A stretch of DNA of 64,000 nucleotides. Origin: Psychrobacillus mangrovi. GTDB lineage: Bacteria; Bacillota; Bacilli; Bacillales_A; Planococcaceae. The stretch spans positions 248,001-312,000 of the forward strand of contig NZ_JBAWSY010000003.1 of the NCBI RefSeq assembly GCF_037104765.1. The letters are read 5' to 3'. Made by a program: the position numbers and the translations under genes. Under the pieces are notes generated by a model, which was not told where the DNA came from, searched no databases, and saw only the letters and a list, made by a program, of their open reading frames with translations. Every line of letters begins with the position of its first letter. Positions within the stretch are counted from its first letter, which is position 1. Of the stretch, positions 8,705 to 16,501 are shown one piece after another.

Positions 8705-9307
8705 ATGAATCTTATTACAAAAGATAAAATAATTTTAGCTAGTGAGTCTCCGAGAAGAAAAGAACTTTTTAGTAAATTAGGCGTACCATTTGAGATCCAG
8801 CCTGCTGGGGTTGATGAAAAGTTAGATAGTATTTATGGGCCAGAGGAATTTGCTATAGCAATTGCGGATTTAAAAGCGAATGAGATTGCGCAGAGTAATC
8901 CAGGAGCAATCGTCATTGCTGCTGATACAACTGTTCGAATAGGACAAGCATTATTAACTAAGCCTACTAATAATGCTCAGGCGAAAAAGTTTATCAAACT
9001 CTTATCTGGGAATGTTCATCATGTGATTACTGGAGTTTCTATTATAGGACCAGATATCAATCTTGCATTTTCTGAAACTACTTCAGTTAAATTTTATGAG
9101 CTTTCAGATGAAGAAGTGAATGCTTATGTAGAATCTGGTGATCCATTAGATAAAGCAGGTGGGTATGGTATTCAAACGATGGGAGGACTTTTTGTTGAAA
9201 AGATTCAAGGTGATTATAACAATGTTGTAGGCCTTCCTATAAGTCGATTATATCAAACGCTATTAAGACTTGGCGTAATAGAATTTGCTAAGGAGACTAC
9301 AAAATGA
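8705..9307 (+). CDS. maf: Maf nucleoside triphosphate pyrophosphatase
   Basis: Cytoplasmic house-cleaning enzyme that hydrolyses dTTP/UTP and modified nucleotides; in B. subtilis Maf also affects septation. The 200-residue protein shows the Maf signature: ILASESPRRKEL near the N-terminus, the AADTTVRIG motif and GDPLDKAGGYGIQ. A GGGGGAAT ribosome site precedes the ATG. It overlaps radC by 4 bases (ATGA). The order maf-radC-mreBCD-minCD is the same as in B. subtilis. Confidence 0.95.
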   Translation: MNLITKDKIILASESPRRKELFSKLGVPFEIQPAGVDEKLDSIYGPEEFAIAIADLKANEIAQSNPGAIVIAADTTVRIGQALLTKPTNNAQAKKFIKLLSGNVHHVITGVSIIGPDINLAFSETTSVKFYELSDEEVNAYVESGDPLDKAGGYGIQTMGGLFVEKIQGDYNNVVGLPISRLYQTLLRLGVIEFAKETTK

Positions 9308-10002
9308 CTGTAGATTTAACTCCAGCGCTAATGATTCGTGATGTCCATATAGCTGATCGCCCTCGGGAGAGATTGATAAGGCAGGGTGCTCAAAGTTTGT
9401 CAAACCAAGAATTGATAGCCATCTTGCTTCGTACTGGTACGAAGCAAGAGTCTGTGCTTCACTTAGCAAATCGTGTTCTCAATTTTATAGAACAAATCCA
9501 AGAATTAAAAAATGCCACGTTAGAAGAAATTATGTCGGTAAAAGGCATAGGTCAAGCAAAAGCTGTCCAGCTACTTGCGGCGGTTGAGCTAGGTAGAAGA
9601 TTATCACAGCAAAAAACAGATGAAAAGTTTACGATTCGCTCTCCAAAAGATGCAGCAGCATATTTAATGACTGATATGACTTCTTTAACTCAAGAGCATT
9701 TTGTTGTATTATTCCTTAATGTAAAGAATCAAATTCTCCATAAACAGACAATCTTCATCGGCTCGCTTAATGCGTCGATTGTTCATCCTCGAGAGATTTT
9801 CCGCGAAGCTGTAAAAAGATCAGCAGCATCTATTATATGTGCACATAATCACCCTTCCGGTAATCCATCCCCATCATCAGAAGATATTGACGTGACTAAA
9901 CGACTACTAGAGGCTGGACAGATTATGGGAATCGAATTACTCGATCATGTTATCATTGGAGATCATCAATTTATTAGTTTAAAAGAAAAGGGGTACATGT
10001 GA
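9304..10002 (+). CDS. radC: RadC-family JAMM protein (UPF0758)
   Basis: The 232-residue protein combines a helix-hairpin-helix region (about residues 75-100, SVKGIGQAKAVQLL) with a JAMM/MPN+ metalloprotease-like domain. The zinc ligands His181, His183 and Asp194 are intact in HNHPSGNPSPSSED. A repair role was once proposed but the molecular function is unsettled. It is translationally coupled to maf. The next gene, mreB, is 95 bp away and appears to have its own promoter. Confidence 0.93.
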   Translation: MTVDLTPALMIRDVHIADRPRERLIRQGAQSLSNQELIAILLRTGTKQESVLHLANRVLNFIEQIQELKNATLEEIMSVKGIGQAKAVQLLAAVELGRRLSQQKTDEKFTIRSPKDAAAYLMTDMTSLTQEHFVVLFLNVKNQILHKQTIFIGSLNASIVHPREIFREAVKRSAASIICAHNHPSGNPSPSSEDIDVTKRLLEAGQIMGIELLDHVIIGDHQFISLKEKGYM

Positions 10003-10005
10003 CAC

Positions 10006-10034
10006 TGTGCATTTTCCATTCTTTCCGTTATAAT
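10006..10034 (+). promoter_or_regulatory. Candidate sigma-A promoter for mreBCD
   Basis: TATAAT at 10029-10034 is a perfect -10 about 64 bp before the mreB GTG. The hexamer 17 bp upstream (TGTGCA, 10006-10011) is a poor -35, so the call rests mainly on the -10 and the intergenic position. Confidence 0.4.
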
Positions 10035-10097
10035 GGGAGTTATGACTTTGTATCAATTAAATGAAACTTGCGTTAAATGGAAAGGGAGTAAAAAATA

Positions 10098-11114
10098 GTG
10101 TTTGGATTTGGATCAAGAGATGTAGGTATTGATTTAGGAACAGCGAATACGCTTGTTTTTATTAAAGGGAAGGGTATTGTGTTGAGAGAGCCTTCCGTAG
10201 TTGCTAAAAATGTACAAAATGGAGATATTGTTGCAGTTGGAAATGATGCAAAAAATATGATAGGGCGTACACCAGGCTCAATCGTAGCTATTCGTCCAAT
10301 GAAAGATGGGGTAATCGCCGATTTTGATACTACATCTGCGATGATAGAATATTATTTGAAAAATGCTATGAAAGCTTCTGGCATGTCTTGGAGCAAACCA
10401 AATGTAATGATTTGTGTACCTTATGGTATTACTTCTGTGGAACAGCGTGCAGTAATCGATGCAGCGAAACAAGCAGGAGCTCGTGATGCGTTAACGATTG
10501 AAGAACCTTTTGCAGCGGCGATAGGATCCAATTTACCTGTATGGGAACCTACTGGAAGTATGGTCGTTGATATAGGTGGGGGGACGACGGAAGTAGCTGT
10601 AATTTCACTTGGTGGTATCGTGACTAGCGAGTCGGTTAGAGTAGGTGGCGATGCAATGGACCAAGCTATTACAAGTTATGTACGTAAAACGTATAACCTA
10701 ACAATTGGTGAGCGTACTGCGGAAGCGATTAAAATCGAAATTGGTTCTGCAAGAGTTACGACAGAGGAAGACACGATGGATATACGTGGACGAGACCTTG
10801 TAACTGGCTTACCTAAAACGATTGACATCACTTCTAAGGAAATTTCCAACGCACTTCGTGAATCGATTACATCCATTATTGATGGAGTGAAGAAAACACT
10901 GGAACAAACACCTCCAGAATTATCTGCAGATGTAATGGAACGTGGTATTATGCTTACAGGTGGTGGAGCACTGCTTAAAAATTTAGATAAAGTAATAAGT
11001 GAACAGACTAATATGCCTGTATTTATTGCAGAAAATCCTTTAGATTGTGTGGCTATTGGTACTGGTAAAGCACTTGATCATATGGGATTATTAAAACGTC
11101 AACGAACGAAATAG
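10098..11114 (+). CDS. mreB: Rod shape-determining actin homologue MreB
   Basis: Bacterial actin that moves with the elongasome and directs lateral cell wall synthesis. The 338 residues show the phosphate-1 motif DLGTANTLV near the N-terminus, phosphate-2 DIGGGTTEVAVI (about 157-168) and the adenosine motif LTGGGALL (about 289-296). An amphipathic start (MFGFGSRD) fits membrane association. The start is GTG after AAAGGGAG. It heads the mreBCD operon and argues for rod-shaped cells. Confidence 0.97.
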   Translation: MFGFGSRDVGIDLGTANTLVFIKGKGIVLREPSVVAKNVQNGDIVAVGNDAKNMIGRTPGSIVAIRPMKDGVIADFDTTSAMIEYYLKNAMKASGMSWSKPNVMICVPYGITSVEQRAVIDAAKQAGARDALTIEEPFAAAIGSNLPVWEPTGSMVVDIGGGTTEVAVISLGGIVTSESVRVGGDAMDQAITSYVRKTYNLTIGERTAEAIKIEIGSARVTTEEDTMDIRGRDLVTGLPKTIDITSKEISNALRESITSIIDGVKKTLEQTPPELSADVMERGIMLTGGGALLKNLDKVISEQTNMPVFIAENPLDCVAIGTGKALDHMGLLKRQRTK

Positions 11115-11130
11115 TAAGGGGAAGTGAGCC

Positions 11131-12033
11131 ATGCCACAATTTTTTTCGAATAAGCGATTAATATTGCTGCTTGTAGGGATGATATTTCTTGTGGCACTCA
11201 TCAGCTTTTCATTGCGCGATCGGAATCATGCATCTATGCCAGAACAACTTATTAAAGATGTGGTCGGACTTGGACAATCCTTTTTCTCCAAGCCGACTCA
11301 GTATGTTACTGGTGTTTTTAATAATGTAGAGTCATTACTTAATACATACGATGAAAATAAACGATTGAAAGCAAGATTAGAGGATTATGCCTCGTTACAA
11401 GCAGATGTCAATGATTTAGAAAATGAAAATCAGAAGTTACGAGATATTGTTGATAAAGAAGAAAATCTTCGAGCTTATGATCCCGTCCAAGCAACAGTTA
11501 TCGCAAGAAATCCGGACCAATGGGAAGAAAAGCTTATTATTGATAAAGGAGAATTACAGGGAATAAAAGTGAACATGGCTGTCATGACTTCTCAAGGGTT
11601 AATTGGGAAAGTCATATTAACTACGCCATACACCTCTACTATTGAGCTTTTATCTACACAAAATCCAAACTACCGAGTGTCCGCGGTTATATCAGATAAA
11701 GAAGAGATTTTTGGATTAATAGAAGGCTATGATGAAAAGCGAAAAGAGCTTATTTTAAAGAGAATTGACTCTGATTTTGATGTGAAAAAAGGTCAAAAGG
11801 TGACAACTTCTGGATTAGGTGGAATCTTTCCTAAGGGTATATTAATCGGAGAAGTGACCGAAGTAACGACGGATGATTATGGTTTGACAAAACTAGCGTA
11901 TATTAAACCAGCAGCAAACTTTTCTATATTAGACCACGTGATTATTTCTAAGCGTTCTATGTCTACAATTGATGGAACGGATGGAGAAAATACCGAGAGA
12001 GATTTAACAGAAGGCGCAGGGGACGGCTCATGA
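11131..12033 (+). CDS. mreC: Rod shape-determining protein MreC
   Basis: Bitopic elongasome scaffold of 300 residues: a cytoplasmic N-terminus, one membrane helix (about residues 10-27), a coiled coil (about 70-110, ending near ENQKLRDIVD) and the two-barrel MreC domain with the GLGGIFPKGILIGEV segment near 230-245. It has a short acidic, Gly-rich tail. It lies 16 bp after mreB and overlaps mreD by 4 bases. Confidence 0.95.
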   Translation: MPQFFSNKRLILLLVGMIFLVALISFSLRDRNHASMPEQLIKDVVGLGQSFFSKPTQYVTGVFNNVESLLNTYDENKRLKARLEDYASLQADVNDLENENQKLRDIVDKEENLRAYDPVQATVIARNPDQWEEKLIIDKGELQGIKVNMAVMTSQGLIGKVILTTPYTSTIELLSTQNPNYRVSAVISDKEEIFGLIEGYDEKRKELILKRIDSDFDVKKGQKVTTSGLGGIFPKGILIGEVTEVTTDDYGLTKLAYIKPAANFSILDHVIISKRSMSTIDGTDGENTERDLTEGAGDGS

Positions 12034-12557
12034 TTCGTTTCTTAGTTATTATCATTTCGGTTCTATTATTTTATATGGAACCGATTTTTGGACTTTTCTC
12101 GCCTATTGAAATAAATGAGGATTTCTATGTTTTAGTTCCTCGTTTTTTAATCATGTATTTAATATTTGTATCCATTTATTATGATCGAAAGCGTGCAATG
12201 ATATATGGATTGTTTTTTGGACTCTTGTATGATGTGTTTTTCATTGATATTATTGGATTATATTCTTTTATTTATCCATTAATGTGTTTAGTTGCTAGTT
12301 TAGTTGTAAAATATGTACATCAGCATTTACTAGTGGCTACAGTATTAACATTAGTTTTAGTAGCGGTTGTAGAGTTATTATTATTTTTCTTTTATACTTT
12401 TATTGGAATAAAAAGTATGACGTTTGTAGATTTTTATAAGTTTAATCTTCTCCCGACAATGATTGCAAATTTAGTATTCTTAGCTATGTTCGGGTGGGGT
12501 TTTAAATATATTCTTCTAAATCGGTTTAATCAAAAGGCGTTATTAATGCAAAAATAA
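12030..12557 (+). CDS. mreD: Rod shape-determining protein MreD
   Basis: Integral membrane protein of 175 residues with five to six hydrophobic helices, completing the MreBCD complex. Its ATG overlaps the mreC stop (ATGA). The family is poorly conserved in sequence, but size, hydrophobicity and operon position are typical. Confidence 0.92.
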   Translation: MIRFLVIIISVLLFYMEPIFGLFSPIEINEDFYVLVPRFLIMYLIFVSIYYDRKRAMIYGLFFGLLYDVFFIDIIGLYSFIYPLMCLVASLVVKYVHQHLLVATVLTLVLVAVVELLLFFFYTFIGIKSMTFVDFYKFNLLPTMIANLVFLAMFGWGFKYILLNRFNQKALLMQK

Positions 12558-12593
12558 AGCTTTTCGGTAGACAGTGGATCTGAGGTGGCTTGA

Positions 12594-13265
12594 TTGACAA
12601 AAAAGCAGTTAATATCGATTAAAGGAACGAAAGAGGGCCTTGTATTACGGCTAGACGATCAGTGTTCATATGCAGAGCTTTTAGAAGAGTTAGCCAAAAA
12701 GGTTTCGGATGAAGGTTTTGAAGGTCAAGCTGAAGTGCTTTTACAACTTGGAAATCGTTATTGCAACGATGAACAGGCCAAAGAAATTATTAACTGTGTA
12801 GAACAAACAGAACATCTTCGAGTATCGAAGATTCAAAGTGAAGTAATGACTGTAGAAGAATGCAACAAAAAATTGCTTGAAAATCAGTCAGAAACTTATG
12901 TAGGAATAGTAAGGTCTGGTCAGGTAATTACTGCTTTAGGTGACTTAGTGGTAATTGGTGATGTTAATCCTAACGGAAGAGTAGTCGCTGGTGGGAATGT
13001 CTTTGTACTAGGTAGATTAAAAGGGATTGCACATGCTGGATCTAATGGAAAAAGGGATGCTGTTATTGCAGCCTCTTGGTTAGAAGCCACGCATTTAATA
13101 ATTGATAATGTAGTAGAAACGATGACAGACGAGTTAAGTGTTTTATCGGAGCATCCAGAAATGGAATGTGCTTATTTACATACAAATGGATCAATAGCAA
13201 TAGATCGATTACAAGAACTTCGATTAATCAGACCGAATCTATCGACATTTAAAGGAGGAAGCTAA
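12594..13265 (+). CDS. minC: Septum site-determining protein MinC
   Basis: Inhibitor of FtsZ assembly, placed by MinD. The 223-residue protein has an N-terminal FtsZ-interacting domain and the C-terminal beta-helix domain. The latter is marked by the SGQVITALGDLVVIGDVNPN and GGNVFVLGRLKGIAHAG segments (about 103-145) that bind MinD. The start is TTG 12594, supported by GAGGTGG at 12582-12588. Its stop is one base before the minD GTG. Confidence 0.95.
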   Translation: MTKKQLISIKGTKEGLVLRLDDQCSYAELLEELAKKVSDEGFEGQAEVLLQLGNRYCNDEQAKEIINCVEQTEHLRVSKIQSEVMTVEECNKKLLENQSETYVGIVRSGQVITALGDLVVIGDVNPNGRVVAGGNVFVLGRLKGIAHAGSNGKRDAVIAASWLEATHLIIDNVVETMTDELSVLSEHPEMECAYLHTNGSIAIDRLQELRLIRPNLSTFKGGS

Positions 13266-13266
13266 T

Positions 13267-14067
13267 GTGGGAGAAGCAATCGTAATAACTTCTGGTAAAG
13301 GTGGGGTAGGTAAAACAACTACAACTGCAAACCTTGGAACTGCATTGGCTCTTCAAGGTAAAAAAGTTTGTTTAATGGATACTGATATCGGTTTAAGAAA
13401 TTTAGATGTTGTACTTGGACTTGAAAACAGAATCATTTATGATTTAGTAGATGTTGTTGAAGGTCGTTGTAAAGTTCATCAAGCGTTAGTAAAAGATAAG
13501 CGTTTTGAGGATAAATTATATTTGTTGCCAGCAGCTCAAACAACAGATAAAAATGCAGTTACACCGGAGCAGATGAAAGAGCTCGTGACCGAATTGAAAC
13601 GTGATTATGATTATGTTTTAATTGATTGTCCTGCAGGTATTGAGCAAGGGTATAAAAATGCAATAGCTGGTGCTGACAAAGCAATAGTTGTCACAACACC
13701 TGAAATTTCTGCAGTCCGTGATGCAGACCGAATTATCGGTTTATTAGAACAAGAGGAATCAATTGATCCACCGAAGTTAATTATTAACCGTATTCGTCAA
13801 CATTTAATGACGAAAGGTGAAGCACTTGATATTAATGAGATTACTACGCATTTATCTATTGATTTATTAGGGATTGTGGCAGATGATGAAAGTGTTATCA
13901 CATCTTCCAACAAAGGTGAACCTGTTGTAATGGATCCGTCGAATAGAGCGGCATTAGGGTATCGTAATATTGCCCGACGTATCCTAGGGGAGTCTGTACC
14001 ATTAATGTCTATGGACATGCCTAAAAAAGGTGTTATGTCTATACTTAAATCTATATTTTCTAAATAA
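13267..14067 (+). CDS. minD: Septum site-determining ATPase MinD
   Basis: ParA/MinD-type ATPase that binds the membrane when ATP-loaded and recruits MinC. The 266-residue protein has the deviant Walker A GKGGVGKTT (residues 10-18) and the VLIDCPAGIE Walker B region. The C-terminal amphipathic membrane-targeting helix (GVMSILKSIFSK) ends the protein. GTG start after AAAGGAGG inside the end of minC. A strong terminator closes mreBCD-minCD. Confidence 0.97.
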   Translation: MGEAIVITSGKGGVGKTTTTANLGTALALQGKKVCLMDTDIGLRNLDVVLGLENRIIYDLVDVVEGRCKVHQALVKDKRFEDKLYLLPAAQTTDKNAVTPEQMKELVTELKRDYDYVLIDCPAGIEQGYKNAIAGADKAIVVTTPEISAVRDADRIIGLLEQEESIDPPKLIINRIRQHLMTKGEALDINEITTHLSIDLLGIVADDESVITSSNKGEPVVMDPSNRAALGYRNIARRILGESVPLMSMDMPKKGVMSILKSIFSK

Positions 14068-14071
14068 TTTT

Positions 14072-14111
14072 AAGCCGACTTTCAAATAATTTGGAAGTCG
14101 GCTTTATTTTG
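14072..14111 (+). terminator. Terminator after minD
   Basis: A perfect 10-bp stem, AAGCCGACTT (14072-14081) with AAGTCGGCTT (14095-14104), is followed by TATTTTG. Confidence 0.85.
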
Positions 14112-14116
14112 TTCAT

Positions 14117-14141
14117 GAATTTGTCCTAGCCATCATACATT
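14117..14141 (+). promoter_or_regulatory. Candidate sigma-E-type promoter for spoIVFAB
   Basis: CATACATT at 14134-14141 matches the sigma-E -10 consensus (CATACANT). The upstream region TCATGAAT is only a partial -35 match at roughly the right distance. spoIVF is sigma-E dependent in B. subtilis. The leader would be very short. Confidence 0.35.
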
Positions 14142-14159
14142 CCTACTAGGGGGAATGTT

Positions 14160-14705
14160 ATGCTATCGAGAAAAAAATGGATGTTCGCATTTGTATTTGT
14201 CATACTATTTTTTGCGCTGTCTAAATTTGAAAAGAATGATGTCCTATCAACCAATTACTCTACTGCACTACTTGAACCACAAAAACCAAGTGAAGTATAT
14301 AATAAAATAATGGCTTGGGTGAATCAACCGGATGACGTAATAAGTGTAAGTGCACCTGTTACAACTCCTCCATTAATTGAATATAAATCAATTCAACCAT
14401 TTGAAGAGGGAGCTATTTTATCTATTAATGACGCACAAGAGCTTTTTGCTGCAGAAAATGGCTTAATTATATTTACGGGTTATACGAAAAGAACAGGAAA
14501 GACTCTTTCTATTTTGTATGATACTGGAGAAACTGCGACATTTGGGTTTTTAGGAGAGTTCAATCAATTACCATATACTACGGTCAATACTGGAGATATT
14601 TTTGCGTCTGTTGCTAGTAACTTACTGTATGTTAAAGTAGAAAAAGATGGGGAGATACTAGATACAACCGAACTAGTGGAATGGCTATCACCTGAAGATG
14701 AATAG
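14160..14705 (+). CDS. spoIVFA: SpoIVFA, regulator of the sigma-K processing protease
   Basis: Mother-cell protein that anchors and restrains SpoIVFB in the outer forespore membrane until the SpoIVB signal arrives. The 181-residue product has one N-terminal membrane helix (about residues 8-22) and a C-terminal degenerate M23/LytM-like domain (about 85-178: ENGLIIFTGYTKRTGKTL, then a YDTGE segment). It lacks the zinc ligands of active M23 peptidases. It is clearly shorter than B. subtilis SpoIVFA (264 residues), mostly in the linker. It overlaps spoIVFB by 8 bases, the conserved arrangement. Confidence 0.85.
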   Translation: MLSRKKWMFAFVFVILFFALSKFEKNDVLSTNYSTALLEPQKPSEVYNKIMAWVNQPDDVISVSAPVTTPPLIEYKSIQPFEEGAILSINDAQELFAAENGLIIFTGYTKRTGKTLSILYDTGETATFGFLGEFNQLPYTTVNTGDIFASVASNLLYVKVEKDGEILDTTELVEWLSPEDE

Positions 14706-15294
14706 TAAAATGTATAGAGTGCATCCAATTATGATACCTTTTTTTATATTTTTTTACTTATCTGGAGAAGTTGCCGTGTATTCTATAGTGTTTGGATCAT
14801 TACTATTCCATGAGCTTGGTCATTTATTGGCTGCAAAACTAATTGGAGTTAAAATTATTTCGTGCACTATATTGCCTTATGGTGGGGAAATCAGAATAGA
14901 GCAGTTTTCCAAATTTAAAAAAGTACACCAATTTTTAATTGTAATTTCTGGTCCTTTCTTTACATTGCTGTTGTTAGCTTTCACTACTATTATTGATATT
15001 CCTCAAAAAAATATCATTGTAATAACACAAATTTTAATATTATGTATAAATTTACTTCCTATTTATCCTTTGGATGGTGGACGAGTATTATATATATTTA
15101 ATCCAACTAGATATAATGATCTTGTTGGATTCTCTTTAGTTTTTAGCTTCTTGATCTTTTGTGCGAGCTTGTATTACTTTCCTAGGTTACTATCAGTCAG
15201 TATAATCTTTTTATACTTGTTCATTCTAAACATTTCTTTTTGGAGATTCCGAAAGTACAAGCTAGCATTTGATAATATCACGAGAAGTGCTTGA
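14698..15294 (+). CDS. spoIVFB: SpoIVFB intramembrane metalloprotease lacking a CBS domain
   Basis: Site-2-protease family (M50) enzyme that trims pro-sigma-K. The zinc motif HELGH is at residues 38-42, and the second motif, NLLPIYPLDGGR, at 118-129 supplies Asp126. About six hydrophobic segments are visible. The protein is only 198 residues and ends just after the last membrane helix. B. subtilis SpoIVFB is 288 residues with a C-terminal CBS domain that senses ATP and binds pro-sigma-K, and that domain is absent here. The rplU promoter overlaps the TGA. The protease core looks intact. Confidence 0.88.
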   Translation: MNSKMYRVHPIMIPFFIFFYLSGEVAVYSIVFGSLLFHELGHLLAAKLIGVKIISCTILPYGGEIRIEQFSKFKKVHQFLIVISGPFFTLLLLAFTTIIDIPQKNIIVITQILILCINLLPIYPLDGGRVLYIFNPTRYNDLVGFSLVFSFLIFCASLYYFPRLLSVSIIFLYLFILNISFWRFRKYKLAFDNITRSA

Positions 15295-15319
15295 CGTAGC
15301 TTTATAGATGTAGTAATAT
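15291..15319 (+). promoter_or_regulatory. Sigma-A promoter for the rplU operon
   Basis: TTGACG (15291-15296), a 17-bp spacer and TAATAT (15314-15319). The -35 contains the spoIVFB stop codon. It lies just before the L21 leader. Confidence 0.7.
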
Positions 15320-15324
15320 TTAAA

Positions 15325-15430
15325 TGTTATTGTTTGTAGCAGCACCCGTTGCTACAACCGCTCTGAAAAGGTTTAAGCATTCGAGTAATCGAATCACCTT
15401 TAAGAAGGCGAGTCTTAGTCTAAGAGGAGG
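15325..15430 (+). ncRNA. Ribosomal protein L21 leader
   Basis: The untranslated region before rplU has the features of the Bacillales L21 leader family, thought to mediate feedback by a ribosomal protein. A GTAGCA/TTGCTAC hairpin lies near 15338-15357. An AAGG...CCTT stem with an inner ATTCGA/TCGAAT stem lies near 15367-15402. A conserved run up to AGGAGG completes it. An open frame runs through it but is not the gene. Family assignment is by recognition, not by a model search. Confidence 0.75.
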
Positions 15431-15437
15431 TGCAGGT

Positions 15438-15746
15438 ATGTACGCAATTATTGAAACAGGTGGAAAACAAATCAAAGTTGAACAAGGGCAAGAAATCTAC
15501 ATTGAAAAATTAGATGTAACTGCTGAGGATGTTGTAACTTTTGACAAAGTTTTATTCGTAGGTGGAGATGATGTTAAAGTTGGTGCTCCATTCGTGGAAG
15601 GTGCTAAAGTTACAGCGAAAGTTGTAAAAAATGGCAAAGCTAAAAAAATCATCGTTTTCAAATACAAAGCGAAAAAGAATTATCGTAAAAAACAAGGTCA
15701 CCGTCAACCATACACAAAATTAGTAGTAGAATCTATTAGTTTATAA
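15438..15746 (+). CDS. rplU: 50S ribosomal protein L21
   Basis: Large-subunit ribosomal protein, 102 residues from ATG 15438, the family's usual length in Bacilli. It starts MYAIIETGGKQIKVE and ends with the basic KYKAKKNYRKKQGHRQPYT region. The reading frame stays open upstream to 15324, but AGGAGG at 15425-15430 and the start of homology fix ATG 15438. It is first in the conserved rplU-prp-rpmA operon. Confidence 0.98.
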   Translation: MYAIIETGGKQIKVEQGQEIYIEKLDVTAEDVVTFDKVLFVGGDDVKVGAPFVEGAKVTAKVVKNGKAKKIIVFKYKAKKNYRKKQGHRQPYTKLVVESISL

Positions 15747-15747
15747 G

Positions 15748-16083
15748 ATGATTAAAGTGACTGTTACAAGAGATCAATCAGGTCTTATTCATTCTTTTGA
15801 AATGAAAGGACATGCTGATTTTGCTGAACATGGGAAAGATTTAGTTTGTGCAGGTGCGTCTGCTGTATCATTTGGTGCAGTAAATGCTGTCATATCACTA
15901 ACAGAAATCACACCTATTATTAAGCAAAAAGGTGACGGAGGCTATTTATACGTCGAAGTACCAAGTATTTCAAACCTTGAAAAAGCTGCAAATATACAGC
16001 TGATTCTTGAAGCGATGATTGTATCTTTACAAACGATTGAACAAGACTATGGTAAGTATATAAAAATAACCTTCAAAAAGTAG
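15748..16083 (+). CDS. prp: Ribosomal-processing cysteine protease Prp
   Basis: Cysteine protease that removes the N-terminal extension of ribosomal protein L27 in Firmicutes. The 111-residue protein has the catalytic pair His22 (in MKGHADFA) and Cys34 (in LVCAGASA). It sits between rplU and rpmA as usual, one base after the rplU stop. The downstream L27 carries the expected cleavage sequence, so enzyme and substrate are adjacent. Confidence 0.95.
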   Translation: MIKVTVTRDQSGLIHSFEMKGHADFAEHGKDLVCAGASAVSFGAVNAVISLTEITPIIKQKGDGGYLYVEVPSISNLEKAANIQLILEAMIVSLQTIEQDYGKYIKITFKK

Positions 16084-16095
16084 GAGGTGGAACAT

Positions 16096-16386
16096 ATGTT
16101 GAAATTGAATCTTCAGTTTTTCGCATCCAAAAAAGGAGTAGGTTCGACTCGTAATGGTCGTGACTCTCAAGCGAAACGTCTAGGTGCTAAACGCGCTGAC
16201 GGACAATTCGTATCAGGCGGATCTATTTTATACCGTCAACGCGGTACTAAAATTCACCCTGGTGAAAACGTTGGACGCGGTGGAGACGACACACTTTTTG
16301 CAAAAGTTGACGGTGTAGTACGCTTTGAGCGTTTCGGTCGTGACAAGAAAAAAGTAAGTGTATATCCTGTAGCTCAAGAAGCTTAA
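16096..16386 (+). CDS. rpmA: 50S ribosomal protein L27 with Prp-cleaved leader
   Basis: Large-subunit protein whose N-terminus reaches the peptidyl-transferase centre. The 96-residue precursor starts MLKLNLQFFASKKGVGST. Prp is expected to cut after the FFA-type site, leaving SKKG as the mature end. ATG 16096 is chosen over an in-frame GTG at 16087, which lies within the AGGAGGTGG ribosome site. The rest is canonical L27. A strong terminator follows. Confidence 0.97.
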   Translation: MLKLNLQFFASKKGVGSTRNGRDSQAKRLGAKRADGQFVSGGSILYRQRGTKIHPGENVGRGGDDTLFAKVDGVVRFERFGRDKKKVSVYPVAQEA

Positions 16387-16395
16387 TCAAAAAAT

Positions 16396-16430
16396 AAAAG
16401 GACTGCATTTTTGCAGTCCTTTTTGTTTTC
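16396..16430 (+). terminator. Terminator after rpmA
   Basis: A perfect 12-bp stem, AAAAGGACTGCA (16396-16407) with TGCAGTCCTTTT (16412-16423), followed by further Ts. Confidence 0.9.
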
Positions 16431-16432
16431 TT

Positions 16433-16463
16433 TTGAGATAAAAAGAGTTTTACCTGTTATACT
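16433..16463 (+). promoter_or_regulatory. Candidate extended -10 promoter for spo0B-obg
   Basis: TGTTATACT (16455-16463) is an extended -10; TTGAGA (16433-16438) lies 19 bp upstream of the hexamer. It falls between the rpmA terminator and spo0B. Confidence 0.5.
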
Positions 16464-16501
16464 AAAGAGGGAAAGCATACATACGGAGCGTGTATATAAA
16501 T

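Noticed and set aside
15324..15437. N-terminal extension of L21
   Set aside because: This stretch is the structured L21 leader; AGGAGG and homology place the start at 15438.
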